This document shows positions 16,231 through 25,071 of a stretch of 64,000 nucleotides of DNA, in pieces (the stretch's first letter is position 1; each line of letters begins with the position of its first letter). This DNA is from Bacillota bacterium (lineage in GTDB: Bacteria > Bacillota > Clostridia > Christensenellales > Aristaeellaceae), in assembly GCA_023416585.1 (NCBI GenBank), contig JAEZHM010000048.1, positions 1-64,000 on the forward strand. Reading direction: 5' to 3'. The position numbers and the translations under genes are program-made. The notes under the pieces are model-generated. The model made no database searches and had not been told where the DNA came from. It saw nothing but the letters and a program-made list of their open reading frames with translations.

Positions 16231-17205
16231 ATGATATCTCTCCAAAATATCGAAAAAACTTTCCGTGTCTTAAAGCGGCAGGCCGGATTGGGCCACGCCG
16301 TAAAGGCCCTCTTTTCACGCAATTATGAAGTGGTTCATGCCTTGAATGATATCAGCTTCACCATCAACGATGGCGAAATGGTAGGATATATCGGGCCCAA
16401 TGGGGCAGGTAAAAGCACGACCATCAAGATAATGTGCGGTGTTCTTACGCCCGATAGCGGAAGCTGCATCATTGACGGCCGCACACCGTGGTGTGATCGT
16501 ATTGCGCATGCCCGCGAAATCGGCGTTGTGTTCGGCCAGCGAAGCCAGCTTTGGTGGGATGTGCCTGTGATCGACAGCTTTGAATTGGTGCGCGACATTT
16601 ACAAGGTAGATGGTAAATTGTACAGGCGCAATCTGGACGAATTATCTGCTTTGCTGGATCTGGGCGAAATACTCAAAACGCCCGCCCGCTCACTAAGCCT
16701 TGGCCAGCGTATGCGCTGTGAAATCGCGGCGTCGCTTTTACATAGCCCAAGAATATTGTTTCTGGATGAACCAACCATCGGCCTTGATGCAGTTTCAAAA
16801 ATAGCCGTCCGCCAATTTATCAAAAAGCTGAATGAAGAGCACGGCACAACCGTCATCCTGACCACGCACGATATGCAGGACATAGAGGCGCTAACCGAGC
16901 GCATACTGCTGATCGGTAAAGGCAGGATATTGCTGGACGGCAGCCTGGCACAGCTTAAGAAACACTCCTCGGAGCGCAAGACGCTTACGATTGAGTACAG
17001 CGGAAATACACCTGAAATGAATGAGGGGATGATGCTTTGCGAAACGAAAGAAGGGCGGATGGTTGTCTCACTCGATCCATCCATCTTGCCTGTTTCGGAT
17101 GCGATAGCGCATTTTGCCGCACGGACCGAACTGATTGACATATCCGTAAGCTCCATCACGGCTGAGGAAATGGTTGCCGCGCTGTATAAGGAGTATCGCA
17201 TATGA
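16231..17205 (+). CDS. ABC-2 exporter, ATP-binding protein
   Basis: 324 residues. Walker A GPNGAGKST at 55-63, signature LSLGQ at 155-159, Walker B ILFLDEP at 175-181, then the H-loop LTTHD. The N-terminal LxxxxKxFRVLKR...LKALFSR insert and the VFGQRSQLWWD Q-loop are typical of ATPases paired with the ABC-2 (DUF990-like) permeases annotated as viologen, antibiotic or multidrug exporters. The protein energises the two membrane subunits that follow; its stop overlaps the next start as ATGA. The GAAAGGAAAG site lies 6 nt before the ATG. Substrate unknown. Confidence 0.93.
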   Translation: MISLQNIEKTFRVLKRQAGLGHAVKALFSRNYEVVHALNDISFTINDGEMVGYIGPNGAGKSTTIKIMCGVLTPDSGSCIIDGRTPWCDRIAHAREIGVVFGQRSQLWWDVPVIDSFELVRDIYKVDGKLYRRNLDELSALLDLGEILKTPARSLSLGQRMRCEIAASLLHSPRILFLDEPTIGLDAVSKIAVRQFIKKLNEEHGTTVILTTHDMQDIEALTERILLIGKGRILLDGSLAQLKKHSSERKTLTIEYSGNTPEMNEGMMLCETKEGRMVVSLDPSILPVSDAIAHFAARTELIDISVSSITAEEMVAALYKEYRI

Positions 17206-18005
17206 GTTCGTATTTGTCTGTATTCCGGATACGCTTTATAAACAACTTGCAGTACCGTGCCGTATTGCTTGGTGAGGTTATAGCCAGATTTGCCTGGGGG
17301 ATCATGGAGATTTTGGCTTTCTCAGCATTTTACCGTGCCAGCCCTGCCGCCTTTCCAATGGCCTTTTCACAAACCGTCTCCTACTTATGGATGCAGGAAA
17401 TCCTGCTCACGCTATTCGCAGTTGTTTTTCAGGACGGCGACATTTATTCCTCTTTGGAAAGCGGCTCCATCGCCTATGAGCTTGTACGCCCCATGAGCCT
17501 GTATGGCCGTTGGTTTTGCCAGTCAGCCGCCAACAGAATTTCGTTCACGCTGCTGAATTGCGCCCCCGCATTAATCATTGCGCTGATCATGCCGGAGCCT
17601 TACAGAATGGCACTGCCGCCGGACGTTGGGATGTTTTTGCTGTTTTTGTTGTCAACCGTGCTTGCGCTTTTTGTCGCGGTGGCGTTTGCGATGCTTATGT
17701 ATATTTCCCTTTTCTATACCCTGTCGCAAAGGGGCATAAAAATTATTGTAACTGCTTTCACAAGCTTTTTATCCGGAGGCGTCATCCCTTTGCCTTTTCT
17801 CCCTGCGCCGGTTCTTTCTGTGGTTCAGTGGCTCCCGTTTGCTGCGATGCAAAATATGCCGCTTAGAATTTACAGCGGCAACATAGCGGGGGCGGATGCG
17901 CTATACGGTATAGCCTTTCAGGTATTTTGGCTTGTAGCGCTGCTTTTCATAGGGCAGGCCGCCATGCGCCGCGCGCTCCAAAAAGTAATTGTACAGGGAG
18001 GCTAA
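17202..18005 (+). CDS. ABC-2 exporter permease, first subunit
   Basis: 267 residues with about six hydrophobic spans and an RFAWG / SIAYELVRPMSLYGRWFC segment of the kind found in ABC-2-type permeases (a subunit of the ATPase-permease-permease exporters). It overlaps the ATPase gene by four bases and is followed at once by a second permease, so the transporter is probably a heterodimer of these two. Confidence 0.85.
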   Translation: MSSYLSVFRIRFINNLQYRAVLLGEVIARFAWGIMEILAFSAFYRASPAAFPMAFSQTVSYLWMQEILLTLFAVVFQDGDIYSSLESGSIAYELVRPMSLYGRWFCQSAANRISFTLLNCAPALIIALIMPEPYRMALPPDVGMFLLFLLSTVLALFVAVAFAMLMYISLFYTLSQRGIKIIVTAFTSFLSGGVIPLPFLPAPVLSVVQWLPFAAMQNMPLRIYSGNIAGADALYGIAFQVFWLVALLFIGQAAMRRALQKVIVQGG

Positions 18006-18006
18006 T

Positions 18007-18783
18007 ATGCGGCTGTATTTTCGTTTTTTTGCATTGCATCTAAAAAGTCAGATGCAATATAAGCTGTCTTTCTTTTTAACCACTCTGGGCCAGTTCATCA
18101 CATCGTTTATGGCATTCTTTGGCGTCTATTTTATGTTTTCGCGTTTCAATACCGTAGAGAATTTTACGTATGAGCAAGCCCTTCTATGCTTTGCGGTAGT
18201 GACAATGGCCTTTTCTTTAGGGGAGATGGCCGGAGGCGGATTTGCGGTTTTCCCGCGTATGCTGGGCAATGGTGAGTTTGACCGGGCCCTTGTAAGGCCC
18301 AGAAGCACACTCTTTCAAATTCTGGTGCCGAAGATGGATTTTACGCGCCTCGGCCTATTTGTACAGGCCGTGATTGTGCTGATCTATGCCATTTCTTTCA
18401 GCGGTGTCGTATGGAGCGTAAACAAAATAGTCACGCTCTGCCTGATGATACTTAGCGGAAGTGTAATATTCTTCTGCCTTTTCCTCATCTATGCGGCCTG
18501 TTCTTTCTTTACCGTTGAGGGCTTGCAGTTTTTCAATCTTTTCACTTATGGCGGGCGGCAGTTCGGGCGCTACCCATTCTCCATATACGGAAAAAACGTA
18601 TTGATGCTTCTCACGTTTGTGATTCCGCTGGCTTTGTTTCAGTATTACCCGTTACTCTATTTATTGGATAGGGAGCGGGGTTTAATATATATGCTCTCGC
18701 CATTGATTGGATTGTTATTTTTCATACCAAGCTATGCGCTTTTCCGGTTTGGCCTCAGGCACTATAAATCCACCGGTTCGTGA
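18007..18783 (+). CDS. ABC-2 exporter permease, second subunit
   Basis: 258 residues from ATG at 18007, which follows GGAGGCTAAT; an in-frame upstream ATG at 17989 lies inside the preceding gene and is less likely. Six or so membrane spans, with GEFDRALVRPRSTLFQILVPK in the cytoplasmic loop, matching the SIAYELVRPMS loop of its partner. It is the last gene of the exporter operon. The strong cysS promoter begins 36 bp after its stop. Confidence 0.85.
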   Translation: MRLYFRFFALHLKSQMQYKLSFFLTTLGQFITSFMAFFGVYFMFSRFNTVENFTYEQALLCFAVVTMAFSLGEMAGGGFAVFPRMLGNGEFDRALVRPRSTLFQILVPKMDFTRLGLFVQAVIVLIYAISFSGVVWSVNKIVTLCLMILSGSVIFFCLFLIYAACSFFTVEGLQFFNLFTYGGRQFGRYPFSIYGKNVLMLLTFVIPLALFQYYPLLYLLDRERGLIYMLSPLIGLLFFIPSYALFRFGLRHYKSTGS

Positions 18784-18819
18784 AGTCGGGGCCTGCATAT
18801 TTGTTCGCATTTTCTGATG

Positions 18820-18860
18820 TTGATAACTTACATTCATCTTGGTATAATAATGCATTATAC
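18820..18860 (+). promoter_or_regulatory. cysS promoter with palindrome at the start site
   Basis: TTGATA at 18820-18825, 17-bp spacer, TATAAT at 18843-18848. A perfect inverted repeat GTATAAT-AATGC-ATTATAC (18842-18860) overlaps the -10 box and the likely start site. No T-box leader (no antiterminator or long leader) is present, which is unusual for clostridial cysS genes. Confidence 0.7.
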
Positions 18861-18894
18861 GCTGTGGTATAAATTAGCATGGAAGGAAGATATT

Positions 18895-20355
18895 ATGCTT
18901 AAAATTTTCAATACAGCTTCAAGAAAAAAGGAAACCTTCCAGCCAATTCATCCCGATTGCGTAACAATGTACACTTGTGGTATGACAGTATACTCTTTTA
19001 CCCATATTGGCCATCTCAAATCTTACCTCACGAGCGATATTGCATGCCGCTATCTTCGTTTCCTTGGCTATAACGTGCGCCAGGTCATGAATGTTACGGA
19101 TGTTGGACATCATGTCAAAGACGCGGATACAGGGGAAGATAAACTGGAAAGAAAGGCATTAAAGGCAAATACCTCTCCTTGGGAAATTGCCAGGCATTAT
19201 GAGAAAATCTTCTTCGATGCAATTGATGAAATGAATATCAGTAAACCGAATATCATTGCCAGAGCCAGCGAACACATCAATGATATGATCGAGCTTGTGA
19301 AGATATTGGAAGATCGCGGCTACACTTATAAAACAAGTGTTGGTTTGACGTATGACACATCGAAATTTGCTGATTATTCAAAGTTTGCCAATCTTGATTT
19401 GAAAAACCAGGAAGCAGGCTATCGTGTCCAAATTGATGATGAGCGGCGCGCTCCATGGGATTTTGCCCTTTGGATTACAAATAAGCCCAATCATATTATG
19501 CGCTGGGACAGCCCATGGGGTGTGGGTTATCCCGGCTGGCATATTGAGTGCTCAGCTATGAGTAAAAAGTACTTAGGTGAGCAGATCGATATACACACTG
19601 GCGGTGTCGACCATATCAAGATTCATCATACCAATGAAATCGCCCAGTCGGAAGGCGCAAGCGGAAAGAAGTTTGTGAACTTCTGGATTCATACGGATTT
19701 CTTGCAGATCAACAAGGAGAAGATGTCAAAATCCCTTGGTAATTTGTTCACGCTTGAAAACCTGAAGGAAAATGGGTATTCCCCGCTGGCTTTGCGCTAC
19801 CTCTTTATGAAGGGCGATTATAAAAAGCCGTTCGATTTTACGTGGGATAGTCTGTACAACGCTCAGAATGAAATGGTTAAATTGTGGCGATTCTTTGCTG
19901 CGAATAATGGTCTGATTCACGGAAAGGTTTTGGAAGAATACAAGGCAAAATTCAAAGAAAATATGGATGACTCTTTCAATACTGCAAAGTCGCTGTCTGT
20001 GCTGTGGGAAGTGGTGAACAGCAAGACCATCATGCCTGAGGACAAAGCTGCTACCGCTTATGAGTTGGATAAGGTCTTTGGGCTTGATCTGGAAAATTCG
20101 GAATATAATCTGCAGATGTTGGAAGAATTGCAAGATATCAATTATTTGGAAAAACAAACCGCACAACTAAAGCTGTCGGATCGCGAAGAAGCCCGCAGAG
20201 CCAAAAACTTTGCCGCTGCGGATGCGATCAGGGATGAGATCGATGCACTTGGGTATTCCATCGTTGATACGCCCACGGGACCTTATCTCCAAATCAAAAG
20301 CTATGGCAAATTGGGGGACGCTATGCATATCACACCGTACGGAGAATCCGAGTAA
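18895..20355 (+). CDS. cysS: Cysteinyl-tRNA synthetase (divergent type)
   Basis: 486 residues from ATG at 18895, which follows GGAAGGAAG. Class I signature THIGHLKSY, zinc/cysteine-binding MYTCGMTVY and WHIECSAMS with HTGG, and KMSKS (KEKMSKSLGN) are all present. It charges tRNA-Cys. The N-terminal region, with VTDVGHHVKDADTGEDKLER, differs from the usual clostridial CysS (YVCGPTVY...) and resembles forms I associate with Patescibacteria and with second copies. The gene is more AT-rich than its neighbours and carries its own promoter. It may be a horizontally acquired or additional synthetase. Confidence 0.95.
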   Translation: MLKIFNTASRKKETFQPIHPDCVTMYTCGMTVYSFTHIGHLKSYLTSDIACRYLRFLGYNVRQVMNVTDVGHHVKDADTGEDKLERKALKANTSPWEIARHYEKIFFDAIDEMNISKPNIIARASEHINDMIELVKILEDRGYTYKTSVGLTYDTSKFADYSKFANLDLKNQEAGYRVQIDDERRAPWDFALWITNKPNHIMRWDSPWGVGYPGWHIECSAMSKKYLGEQIDIHTGGVDHIKIHHTNEIAQSEGASGKKFVNFWIHTDFLQINKEKMSKSLGNLFTLENLKENGYSPLALRYLFMKGDYKKPFDFTWDSLYNAQNEMVKLWRFFAANNGLIHGKVLEEYKAKFKENMDDSFNTAKSLSVLWEVVNSKTIMPEDKAATAYELDKVFGLDLENSEYNLQMLEELQDINYLEKQTAQLKLSDREEARRAKNFAAADAIRDEIDALGYSIVDTPTGPYLQIKSYGKLGDAMHITPYGESE

Positions 20356-20415
20356 AAGACATGCTTGCCACAACGACAGGCTGTCTTACGGATTCACAGA
20401 TCTCAATGAATGAAC

Positions 20416-20467
20416 AAAATAAAAAAGGAGCTGTCGTACCGGAGAAAAAACGGAAGCACGGCAGCTT
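20416..20467 (-). terminator. Minus-strand terminator beside the parB remnant
   Basis: Imperfect stem AAGCTGCCGT...ACGACAGCTC (20428-20467) with a second inner pairing CCG/CGG, followed on the minus strand by CCTTTTTTATTTT. It points away from cysS and towards transcripts entering from the right, i.e. it would terminate a gene ending at the parB remnant. Confidence 0.6.
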
Positions 20468-20485
20468 CATTCGTCAACAAGCATT

Positions 20486-20554
20486 TTATTCCCCGTCTTC
20501 CCTGGCTAGCCGTTCCAATGCCTGATTGAGGCGTTCCAGTTTTTCCAAGATCAG
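20486..20554 (-). pseudogene. Remnant of a parB 3' end
   Basis: On the minus strand this reads LEKLERLNQALERLAREDGE and a TAA stop, homologous to the parB C-terminus (LDRLYQALERLARENGE, stop at 21957). The first 40 bases agree at 37 positions, the next 20 at about 14, then homology is lost. The Fe-S protein gene 20594-21868 lies between this remnant and the real parB, and a terminator pointing the right way follows. This is a decayed duplication of a gene end, like the hydA repeat at 198-619. Confidence 0.75.
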
Positions 20555-20593
20555 TGATACAACCCACTGCACCCAAGGGGAGGGAAACATGCT

Positions 20594-21868
20594 ATGTCGC
20601 ACCACACCGCAAGAGAGGCTTATGAACAATTTGAACAACGCTTAAACCGCTTTCCCCAAGGTGCGCCGCCATCCCAGACGCTCTATCAAATCCTCGGCAT
20701 GCTGGTGAACGAACAGGAAGCCGCGTTTTTGGCTCAGTTGCCCATCCGTCCATTTACAGCCAAACGAGCTGCAAAAGCGCTTCACATGACCATACCGGAG
20801 GCGAAAAAGACACTGGATGCGCTTGCCGGCCGCGCCATGCTCCTTGATATGGTAAAGGAAGGCGAGGAGACCCGGTACGCGATGCCGCCGCCAATGGCCG
20901 GCTTTATTGAGTTTGCTTTAATGCGTGTGCGAACAGACATCGACCAGAAACTGCTCAGCGAACTATATCATCAATATCTGAACGTCGAAGGCGAGTTCAT
21001 GCATGACCTTTTCTACGGTGTAGAAACGAAACTGGGCCGCGTGTTCGTGCAGGAACCTATGGTATCCGATAGTGAAGCTGTCCACATTCTTGACTACGAG
21101 CGGGCTACGAATGTGATTGAAACAGCGGAGCATATCGCCGTGGGGATGTGTTACTGCCGCCATAAGGCTCAGCATATAGGCATGGCTTGCGATGCGCCCA
21201 TGGATGTGTGCTTAACATTCGGCGGTGTCGCGGATTCGCTGTCACGCCATGGATATAGCCGGGCGATCGGCAAGCCGGAAGCGATGGATATTTTGACGTG
21301 TTCTTACGAGGCCAATTTGGTGCAATGCGGTGAGAATGTCCGTGAAGGCGTTAGTTTTATTTGCAACTGCTGTGGTTGCTGCTGTGAAGCGATGCTGGCC
21401 GCCAAGCGGTACGGCTTGCGCCAGCCGGTATATACGACAGGGTTTTCGCCGCATGTAGAGGTGGAGGCATGCACAGGCTGCGGTAAATGTAGCAAGATTT
21501 GCCCTGTAGATGCCATCAAGATGATTACGATAAAATCAGGCGAGCGTGAGTGCCGCGCTGCTCAGATCGATTACGATATTTGTTTGGGCTGCGGTGTGTG
21601 TGTCCGCAACTGCCCGAAAAGATGCATTTCCTTGAAGGCGCGTGAGAAGAAGCTATTGACTCCGGTCAACTCCACGCATCGGATTGTTATGGCTGCGATT
21701 GAAAAGGGGCAATTGGCGAACCTGGTATTCGATACGCCTGCTTTCGCCGGCCATCGCGCCATGGGTGCGCTGCTCACGGCAATTCTGCGCTTGCCGCCAA
21801 TCAAACAAGCGCTGGCGTCCAAACAAATAAAATCCAAGTATCTGGATCGTCTCCTTAAAGGCAAGTAA
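20594..21868 (+). CDS. 4Fe-4S ferredoxin-domain protein with Cys-rich centre
   Basis: 424 residues. An N-terminal winged-helix-like part (residues ~40-100, RPFTAKRAAKALHMTIPEAKKTLDAL) is followed by a cysteine-rich centre (C186, C188, C199, C206 and CNCCGCCC at 257-264) and two [4Fe-4S] ferredoxin motifs (C293/296/299/303 and C330/333/336/340). This layout occurs in anaerobes as an uncharacterised iron-sulfur protein; a redox partner or sensor role is likely but unproven. ATG at 20594 follows GGGGAGGG by ~8 nt. Its insertion point carries a copy of the parB end on the left and the intact parB on the right, with both strands converging at 21869-21956. Confidence 0.88.
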   Translation: MSHHTAREAYEQFEQRLNRFPQGAPPSQTLYQILGMLVNEQEAAFLAQLPIRPFTAKRAAKALHMTIPEAKKTLDALAGRAMLLDMVKEGEETRYAMPPPMAGFIEFALMRVRTDIDQKLLSELYHQYLNVEGEFMHDLFYGVETKLGRVFVQEPMVSDSEAVHILDYERATNVIETAEHIAVGMCYCRHKAQHIGMACDAPMDVCLTFGGVADSLSRHGYSRAIGKPEAMDILTCSYEANLVQCGENVREGVSFICNCCGCCCEAMLAAKRYGLRQPVYTTGFSPHVEVEACTGCGKCSKICPVDAIKMITIKSGERECRAAQIDYDICLGCGVCVRNCPKRCISLKAREKKLLTPVNSTHRIVMAAIEKGQLANLVFDTPAFAGHRAMGALLTAILRLPPIKQALASKQIKSKYLDRLLKGK

Positions 21869-21904
21869 CCGAGAGATATAAGCGGAATAAAGTTTTCCAA
21901 AGGC

Positions 21905-21942
21905 GCGGGGAGGCCTCCTTTCTCAAAAGGAGGCCTCCCCGC
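21905..21942. repeat. GCGGGGAGGC hairpin repeat between the Fe-S gene and parB
   Basis: Perfect 17-bp stem GCGGGGAGGCCTCCTTT with loop CTCA, preceded by AATAAAGTTTTCC. It is the third copy of the element found next to both hydA ends. It lies between converging genes and could stop transcription from either side. Confidence 0.75.
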
Positions 21943-21956
21943 ATCGTTCCAGACCC

Positions 21957-22817
21957 TTATTCCCCGTTTTCCCTGGCCAGACGTTCCAATGCCTGGTAGA
22001 GCCGGTCCAATTCTTCGGTGCTGTAATATTGCAGAATGATCTTGCCCTTTTTGGCGCTGCCTGTAAAGGTGGTGCGCATGCCCAGCACTTCCCGCATGCG
22101 GCCTTCCATCTCGGTAAGCTCAATGGGCAGCGGCTTAGGCATGGGCTTTGGTTTGGGCGCTTCCGCAGGCTTGGCGGCTAGCTGCTCCAACTGGCGCACG
22201 CTCAAGCCGTTAAGCAGCGTCTGCCTTGCCAGGTCGATCTGGCGGGCATCATCCTCCAGCCCAGCCAGCACCCTGGCGTGACCGGCGGACAGCGTGCCTT
22301 TGCGCACCATATCGGTAACTTCCTGGGGCAGGTTCAAAAGGCGAAGGATGTTGGCGATGGCCGGCCGGCTCTTGCCCAGGCGCTTGGCTGCGGCATCCTG
22401 GGTATAACCGCACTGCTGCATGAGCGCCTTGATAGCCGCCGCCTCTTCCATAGGGTTCAGGTCTTCCCGCTGCAGGTTTTCAATAAGCGCCGCCTCCATC
22501 TGCTGGCGGCGGTCCATGTCTTTGATGATGCAGGGAACGGAGGCAAGCCCCGCCTGCCGCGCGGCGCGCCAGCGGCGCTCCCCGGCCACAATGCGGTAGC
22601 GGCTGCCCATTTCCACTACCAGGATGGGCTGAAGCACACCCGCTTCCTTGATGCTCTGGGCAAGCTGGTTCAGGCTATCCTCCGTAAAGGTGCGCCTTGG
22701 CTGCGCCTCGTTCGGATCAATATCGCCAATGGAGATTTCCTTTACGGTACTGCCCAGTATTTCCTCGCCCATGGGCAAAAGCTCGTCCAACCCGCGGCCC
22801 AAACCTGTCTTTTTCAT
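21957..22817 (-). CDS. parB: ParB/Spo0J chromosome-partitioning protein
   Basis: 286 residues. The N-terminal CTPase motifs are GERRWRA (79-85) and ENLQREDLNP (113-122). A helix-turn-helix for parS follows at 137-160 (TQDAAAKRLGKSRPAIANIL), and then the C-terminal dimer helix. It loads onto parS sites, spreads as a CTP clamp and works with ParA/Soj and SMC in origin segregation. It is the second gene of a parA-parB unit (67-bp gap) on the minus strand, with GCAGGAAG upstream of the ATG. The C-terminal end is duplicated at 20486-20554. I found no parS-like TGTTTCACGTGAAACA in the window. Confidence 0.97.
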   Translation of the reverse strand: MKKTGLGRGLDELLPMGEEILGSTVKEISIGDIDPNEAQPRRTFTEDSLNQLAQSIKEAGVLQPILVVEMGSRYRIVAGERRWRAARQAGLASVPCIIKDMDRRQQMEAALIENLQREDLNPMEEAAAIKALMQQCGYTQDAAAKRLGKSRPAIANILRLLNLPQEVTDMVRKGTLSAGHARVLAGLEDDARQIDLARQTLLNGLSVRQLEQLAAKPAEAPKPKPMPKPLPIELTEMEGRMREVLGMRTTFTGSAKKGKIILQYYSTEELDRLYQALERLARENGE

Positions 22818-22884
22818 GAAAACACTTCCTGCTAAATCGTATACCGGTTAGAAACTATGCGCCTCTCCCCGGTATGAAAGGCCA

Positions 22885-23649
22885 TTACCGGACACCGTTT
22901 CTTTCCATGACTTCCTTGGCCAGCGCCCGGTAGGCCTCCGCCCCGGCGCTCCGGCTGTCGTACAAATGAATGGGCAGCCCATGGCTGGGCGCCTCCCCCA
23001 GGCGCACGTTGCGGGGGATGGTTACGGTATATACCTTGTTCCTGAAGCGGCGTTTCACCTGGTCCACCACCTGCAGCCCCAGGTTGGTGCGCCCGTCCAG
23101 CATGGTCAGGAGCACGCCCTCAATGTCCAGTGTCGGATTGATCGTCCGGTTAATCCGGCTGACGGTGTTCATCAGCGATGTAACGCCTTCCAGCGCGTAG
23201 TACTCGCATTGGATGGGCACAAGCACCCTGGTTGCCGCCGCCAGGGCATTGACGGTGAGAAGACCCAATGAGGGAGGGCAGTCAATGAATACAAAATCAT
23301 ACTGGGCGGCCACGGTATGCAATGCGTTTTTCAAACGGTACTCGCGGCTGTCAAGATTCACCAGCTCTACTTCCGCCCCGGCCAGGCGGATATCGGCAGG
23401 CAGCAGATCCAGCCCCTTGACCCTGGTGGATACGATGCAGGCTTTCAACTCCGCCTGCCCCACCAGCGCTTCATATACGCTTTTCCCGCCGGCCTTTTGC
23501 CCCAGGCCGCTGGTGGTGTTGCCCTGAGGATCAAAATCCACCGCAAGTACCTTTTGTCCGGCCTCGGCCAAGCAGGCGGAAAGGTTAATGGTGGTGGTCG
23601 TCTTGCCAACGCCGCCCTTTTGGTTCGTTACCGCTATGATTTTACCCAT
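22885..23649 (-). CDS. parA: ParA/Soj partitioning ATPase
   Basis: 254 residues. Deviant Walker A KGGVGKTT at 11-18, Walker A' with DFDPQGN, and Walker B FIDCPPSLG. This ATP-dependent DNA-binding switch acts with ParB in chromosome segregation and in control of replication initiation. Length and motifs are standard for chromosomal Soj. A GAGAGGATACACAA stretch precedes ATG. It starts a minus-strand unit with parB, divergent from the beta-lactamase-like gene. Confidence 0.97.
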   Translation of the reverse strand: MGKIIAVTNQKGGVGKTTTTINLSACLAEAGQKVLAVDFDPQGNTTSGLGQKAGGKSVYEALVGQAELKACIVSTRVKGLDLLPADIRLAGAEVELVNLDSREYRLKNALHTVAAQYDFVFIDCPPSLGLLTVNALAAATRVLVPIQCEYYALEGVTSLMNTVSRINRTINPTLDIEGVLLTMLDGRTNLGLQVVDQVKRRFRNKVYTVTIPRNVRLGEAPSHGLPIHLYDSRSAGAEAYRALAKEVMERNGVR

Positions 23650-23785
23650 TTGTGTATCCTCTCCGGGTCAAACCCTATCTTATTGTAGCGTTTTTTGGCT
23701 GTAATGTAAAGCATACAGGGAAAAGCAGGCAGCCGCAAATGAATGCGAAAAAACCAGGAAAAGCTTTCTCCATAGCCTGGCCTTG

Positions 23786-23814
23786 TTGACACATACTATC
23801 TGTTATGCTATATT
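23786..23814 (+). promoter_or_regulatory. Promoter of the beta-lactamase-fold gene
   Basis: TTGACA at 23786-23791, a 17-bp spacer and TATATT at 23809-23814, 45 bp before the ATG at 23860. Confidence 0.75.
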
Positions 23815-23859
23815 TTACTAAGTTTATTCCGTACAAAAGAGTATGAGAGGCCTCCCTGT

Positions 23860-25035
23860 ATGAAGTTATCGCTCACTTCCTTGCTATGCCTTTGCTTAGT
23901 GTTGGTATTGATCCCCGGGTGGGCCGCCGGCTTAGGGCTTCCCGAAGATTTAAGCATTATCGACGCTCAGGTCGACTCCTATTTCAAAAAAAGCAGTACG
24001 GTCGGCGGTTCCCTGGTGATTGCCAAAAATGGCGAGATCGTATACCAGCGGGATTTTGGTTTCCAAAACAAGAACCAAAAAGCCCCCGTTACGGAGGATA
24101 CATATTTCCGCATCGCTTCCATTACGAAAATGGTCAGCGCCATTGGGATCATGCAGCTTACCGAGCAGGGCATATTGGATTTGGATCAGGATATAAGCAA
24201 ATATTTCGGGTATGAGATTGTAAATCCCAATTATCCCAAAATACCCATCACGCTCAGGCAGTGCATGTCCCACACCACTTCCTTAAGCCAGAATGGCGGC
24301 TATTCCTTTGAATCAAGAACGATCCACGACATGCTGGCTAAAGAAGTAAGGCATTTTTCGAATTTCACCGGGGAAAAGCCGGGCGATCACTATTCCTATT
24401 CCAACTTCGGCGCGGGGCTGATGGGCTCCATTATGGAGGCAGTAACGGGCATAAGTATCAACCAATATATGACGGAGAACGTATTCAAGCCCCTTTCCAT
24501 CGACGCGGCCTACAGCGCCGGTTTCTTAAGCCAGCCGGAGTGTATTGCCAGCCAATATGAAAACGGCGACATATACAAAAGCGCCTCCAAATACTTGGAA
24601 GAGGCTTATGAAGACTTTGCAGATCCGGAGCGCCACTACCGGATTACGGTGGGAAACATCTTCATACGCTCCAAAGACCTGGCCAAGATCGCATCAGTCC
24701 TGTGCGGAGACGGAAGCCTGGGTGGCGTGCAGCTGCTTACCAAAGAAAGCGTCGAAATGATGCGTACGGAACAGCGTGTTCTTAACGCCAGTGTCACAGG
24801 CGAAAGCCCCTATGGCCTTTGCGTGAACCTGATGGGCAATATGTTAAAAAGCCGCATGATTTACGGCCATCAGGGCATGTCAAACGGATCCATGTGCAAT
24901 GTGTTCTACGATCCCGAAACGCAGTTCGTGCTCGTTATGCTCACAAACGGATGCAGCCAGGTCAGGCAGGACCGGATTGGTGTTTTGCCCAGGAGGCTTT
25001 TCACATATACATATCCATTGTTCACCCAGGAATGA
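23860..25035 (+). CDS. Secreted serine hydrolase of the class C beta-lactamase / DD-peptidase fold
   Basis: 391 residues with a signal peptide (LLCLCLVLVLIPGWAAG). Active-site motifs: SxxK as S87-I-T-K90, YSN at 180-182 and the third motif HQG (YGHQGMSNG) near 327. Proteins of this fold may cleave beta-lactams, D-Ala peptides or esters; the tetrad alone cannot tell which. It has its own promoter and lies 36 bp before a second secreted enzyme, so both may act on the cell wall as one operon. Confidence 0.9.
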   Translation: MKLSLTSLLCLCLVLVLIPGWAAGLGLPEDLSIIDAQVDSYFKKSSTVGGSLVIAKNGEIVYQRDFGFQNKNQKAPVTEDTYFRIASITKMVSAIGIMQLTEQGILDLDQDISKYFGYEIVNPNYPKIPITLRQCMSHTTSLSQNGGYSFESRTIHDMLAKEVRHFSNFTGEKPGDHYSYSNFGAGLMGSIMEAVTGISINQYMTENVFKPLSIDAAYSAGFLSQPECIASQYENGDIYKSASKYLEEAYEDFADPERHYRITVGNIFIRSKDLAKIASVLCGDGSLGGVQLLTKESVEMMRTEQRVLNASVTGESPYGLCVNLMGNMLKSRMIYGHQGMSNGSMCNVFYDPETQFVLVMLTNGCSQVRQDRIGVLPRRLFTYTYPLFTQE

Positions 25036-25071
25036 TCTTGCCTCACAGCGCACGAAAGGATGAATCCCTAT

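Noticed and set aside
21900..23900. parS site near parA-parB
   Set aside because: Scanned for TGTTTCACGTGAAACA and near matches here and in the rest of the window without success.
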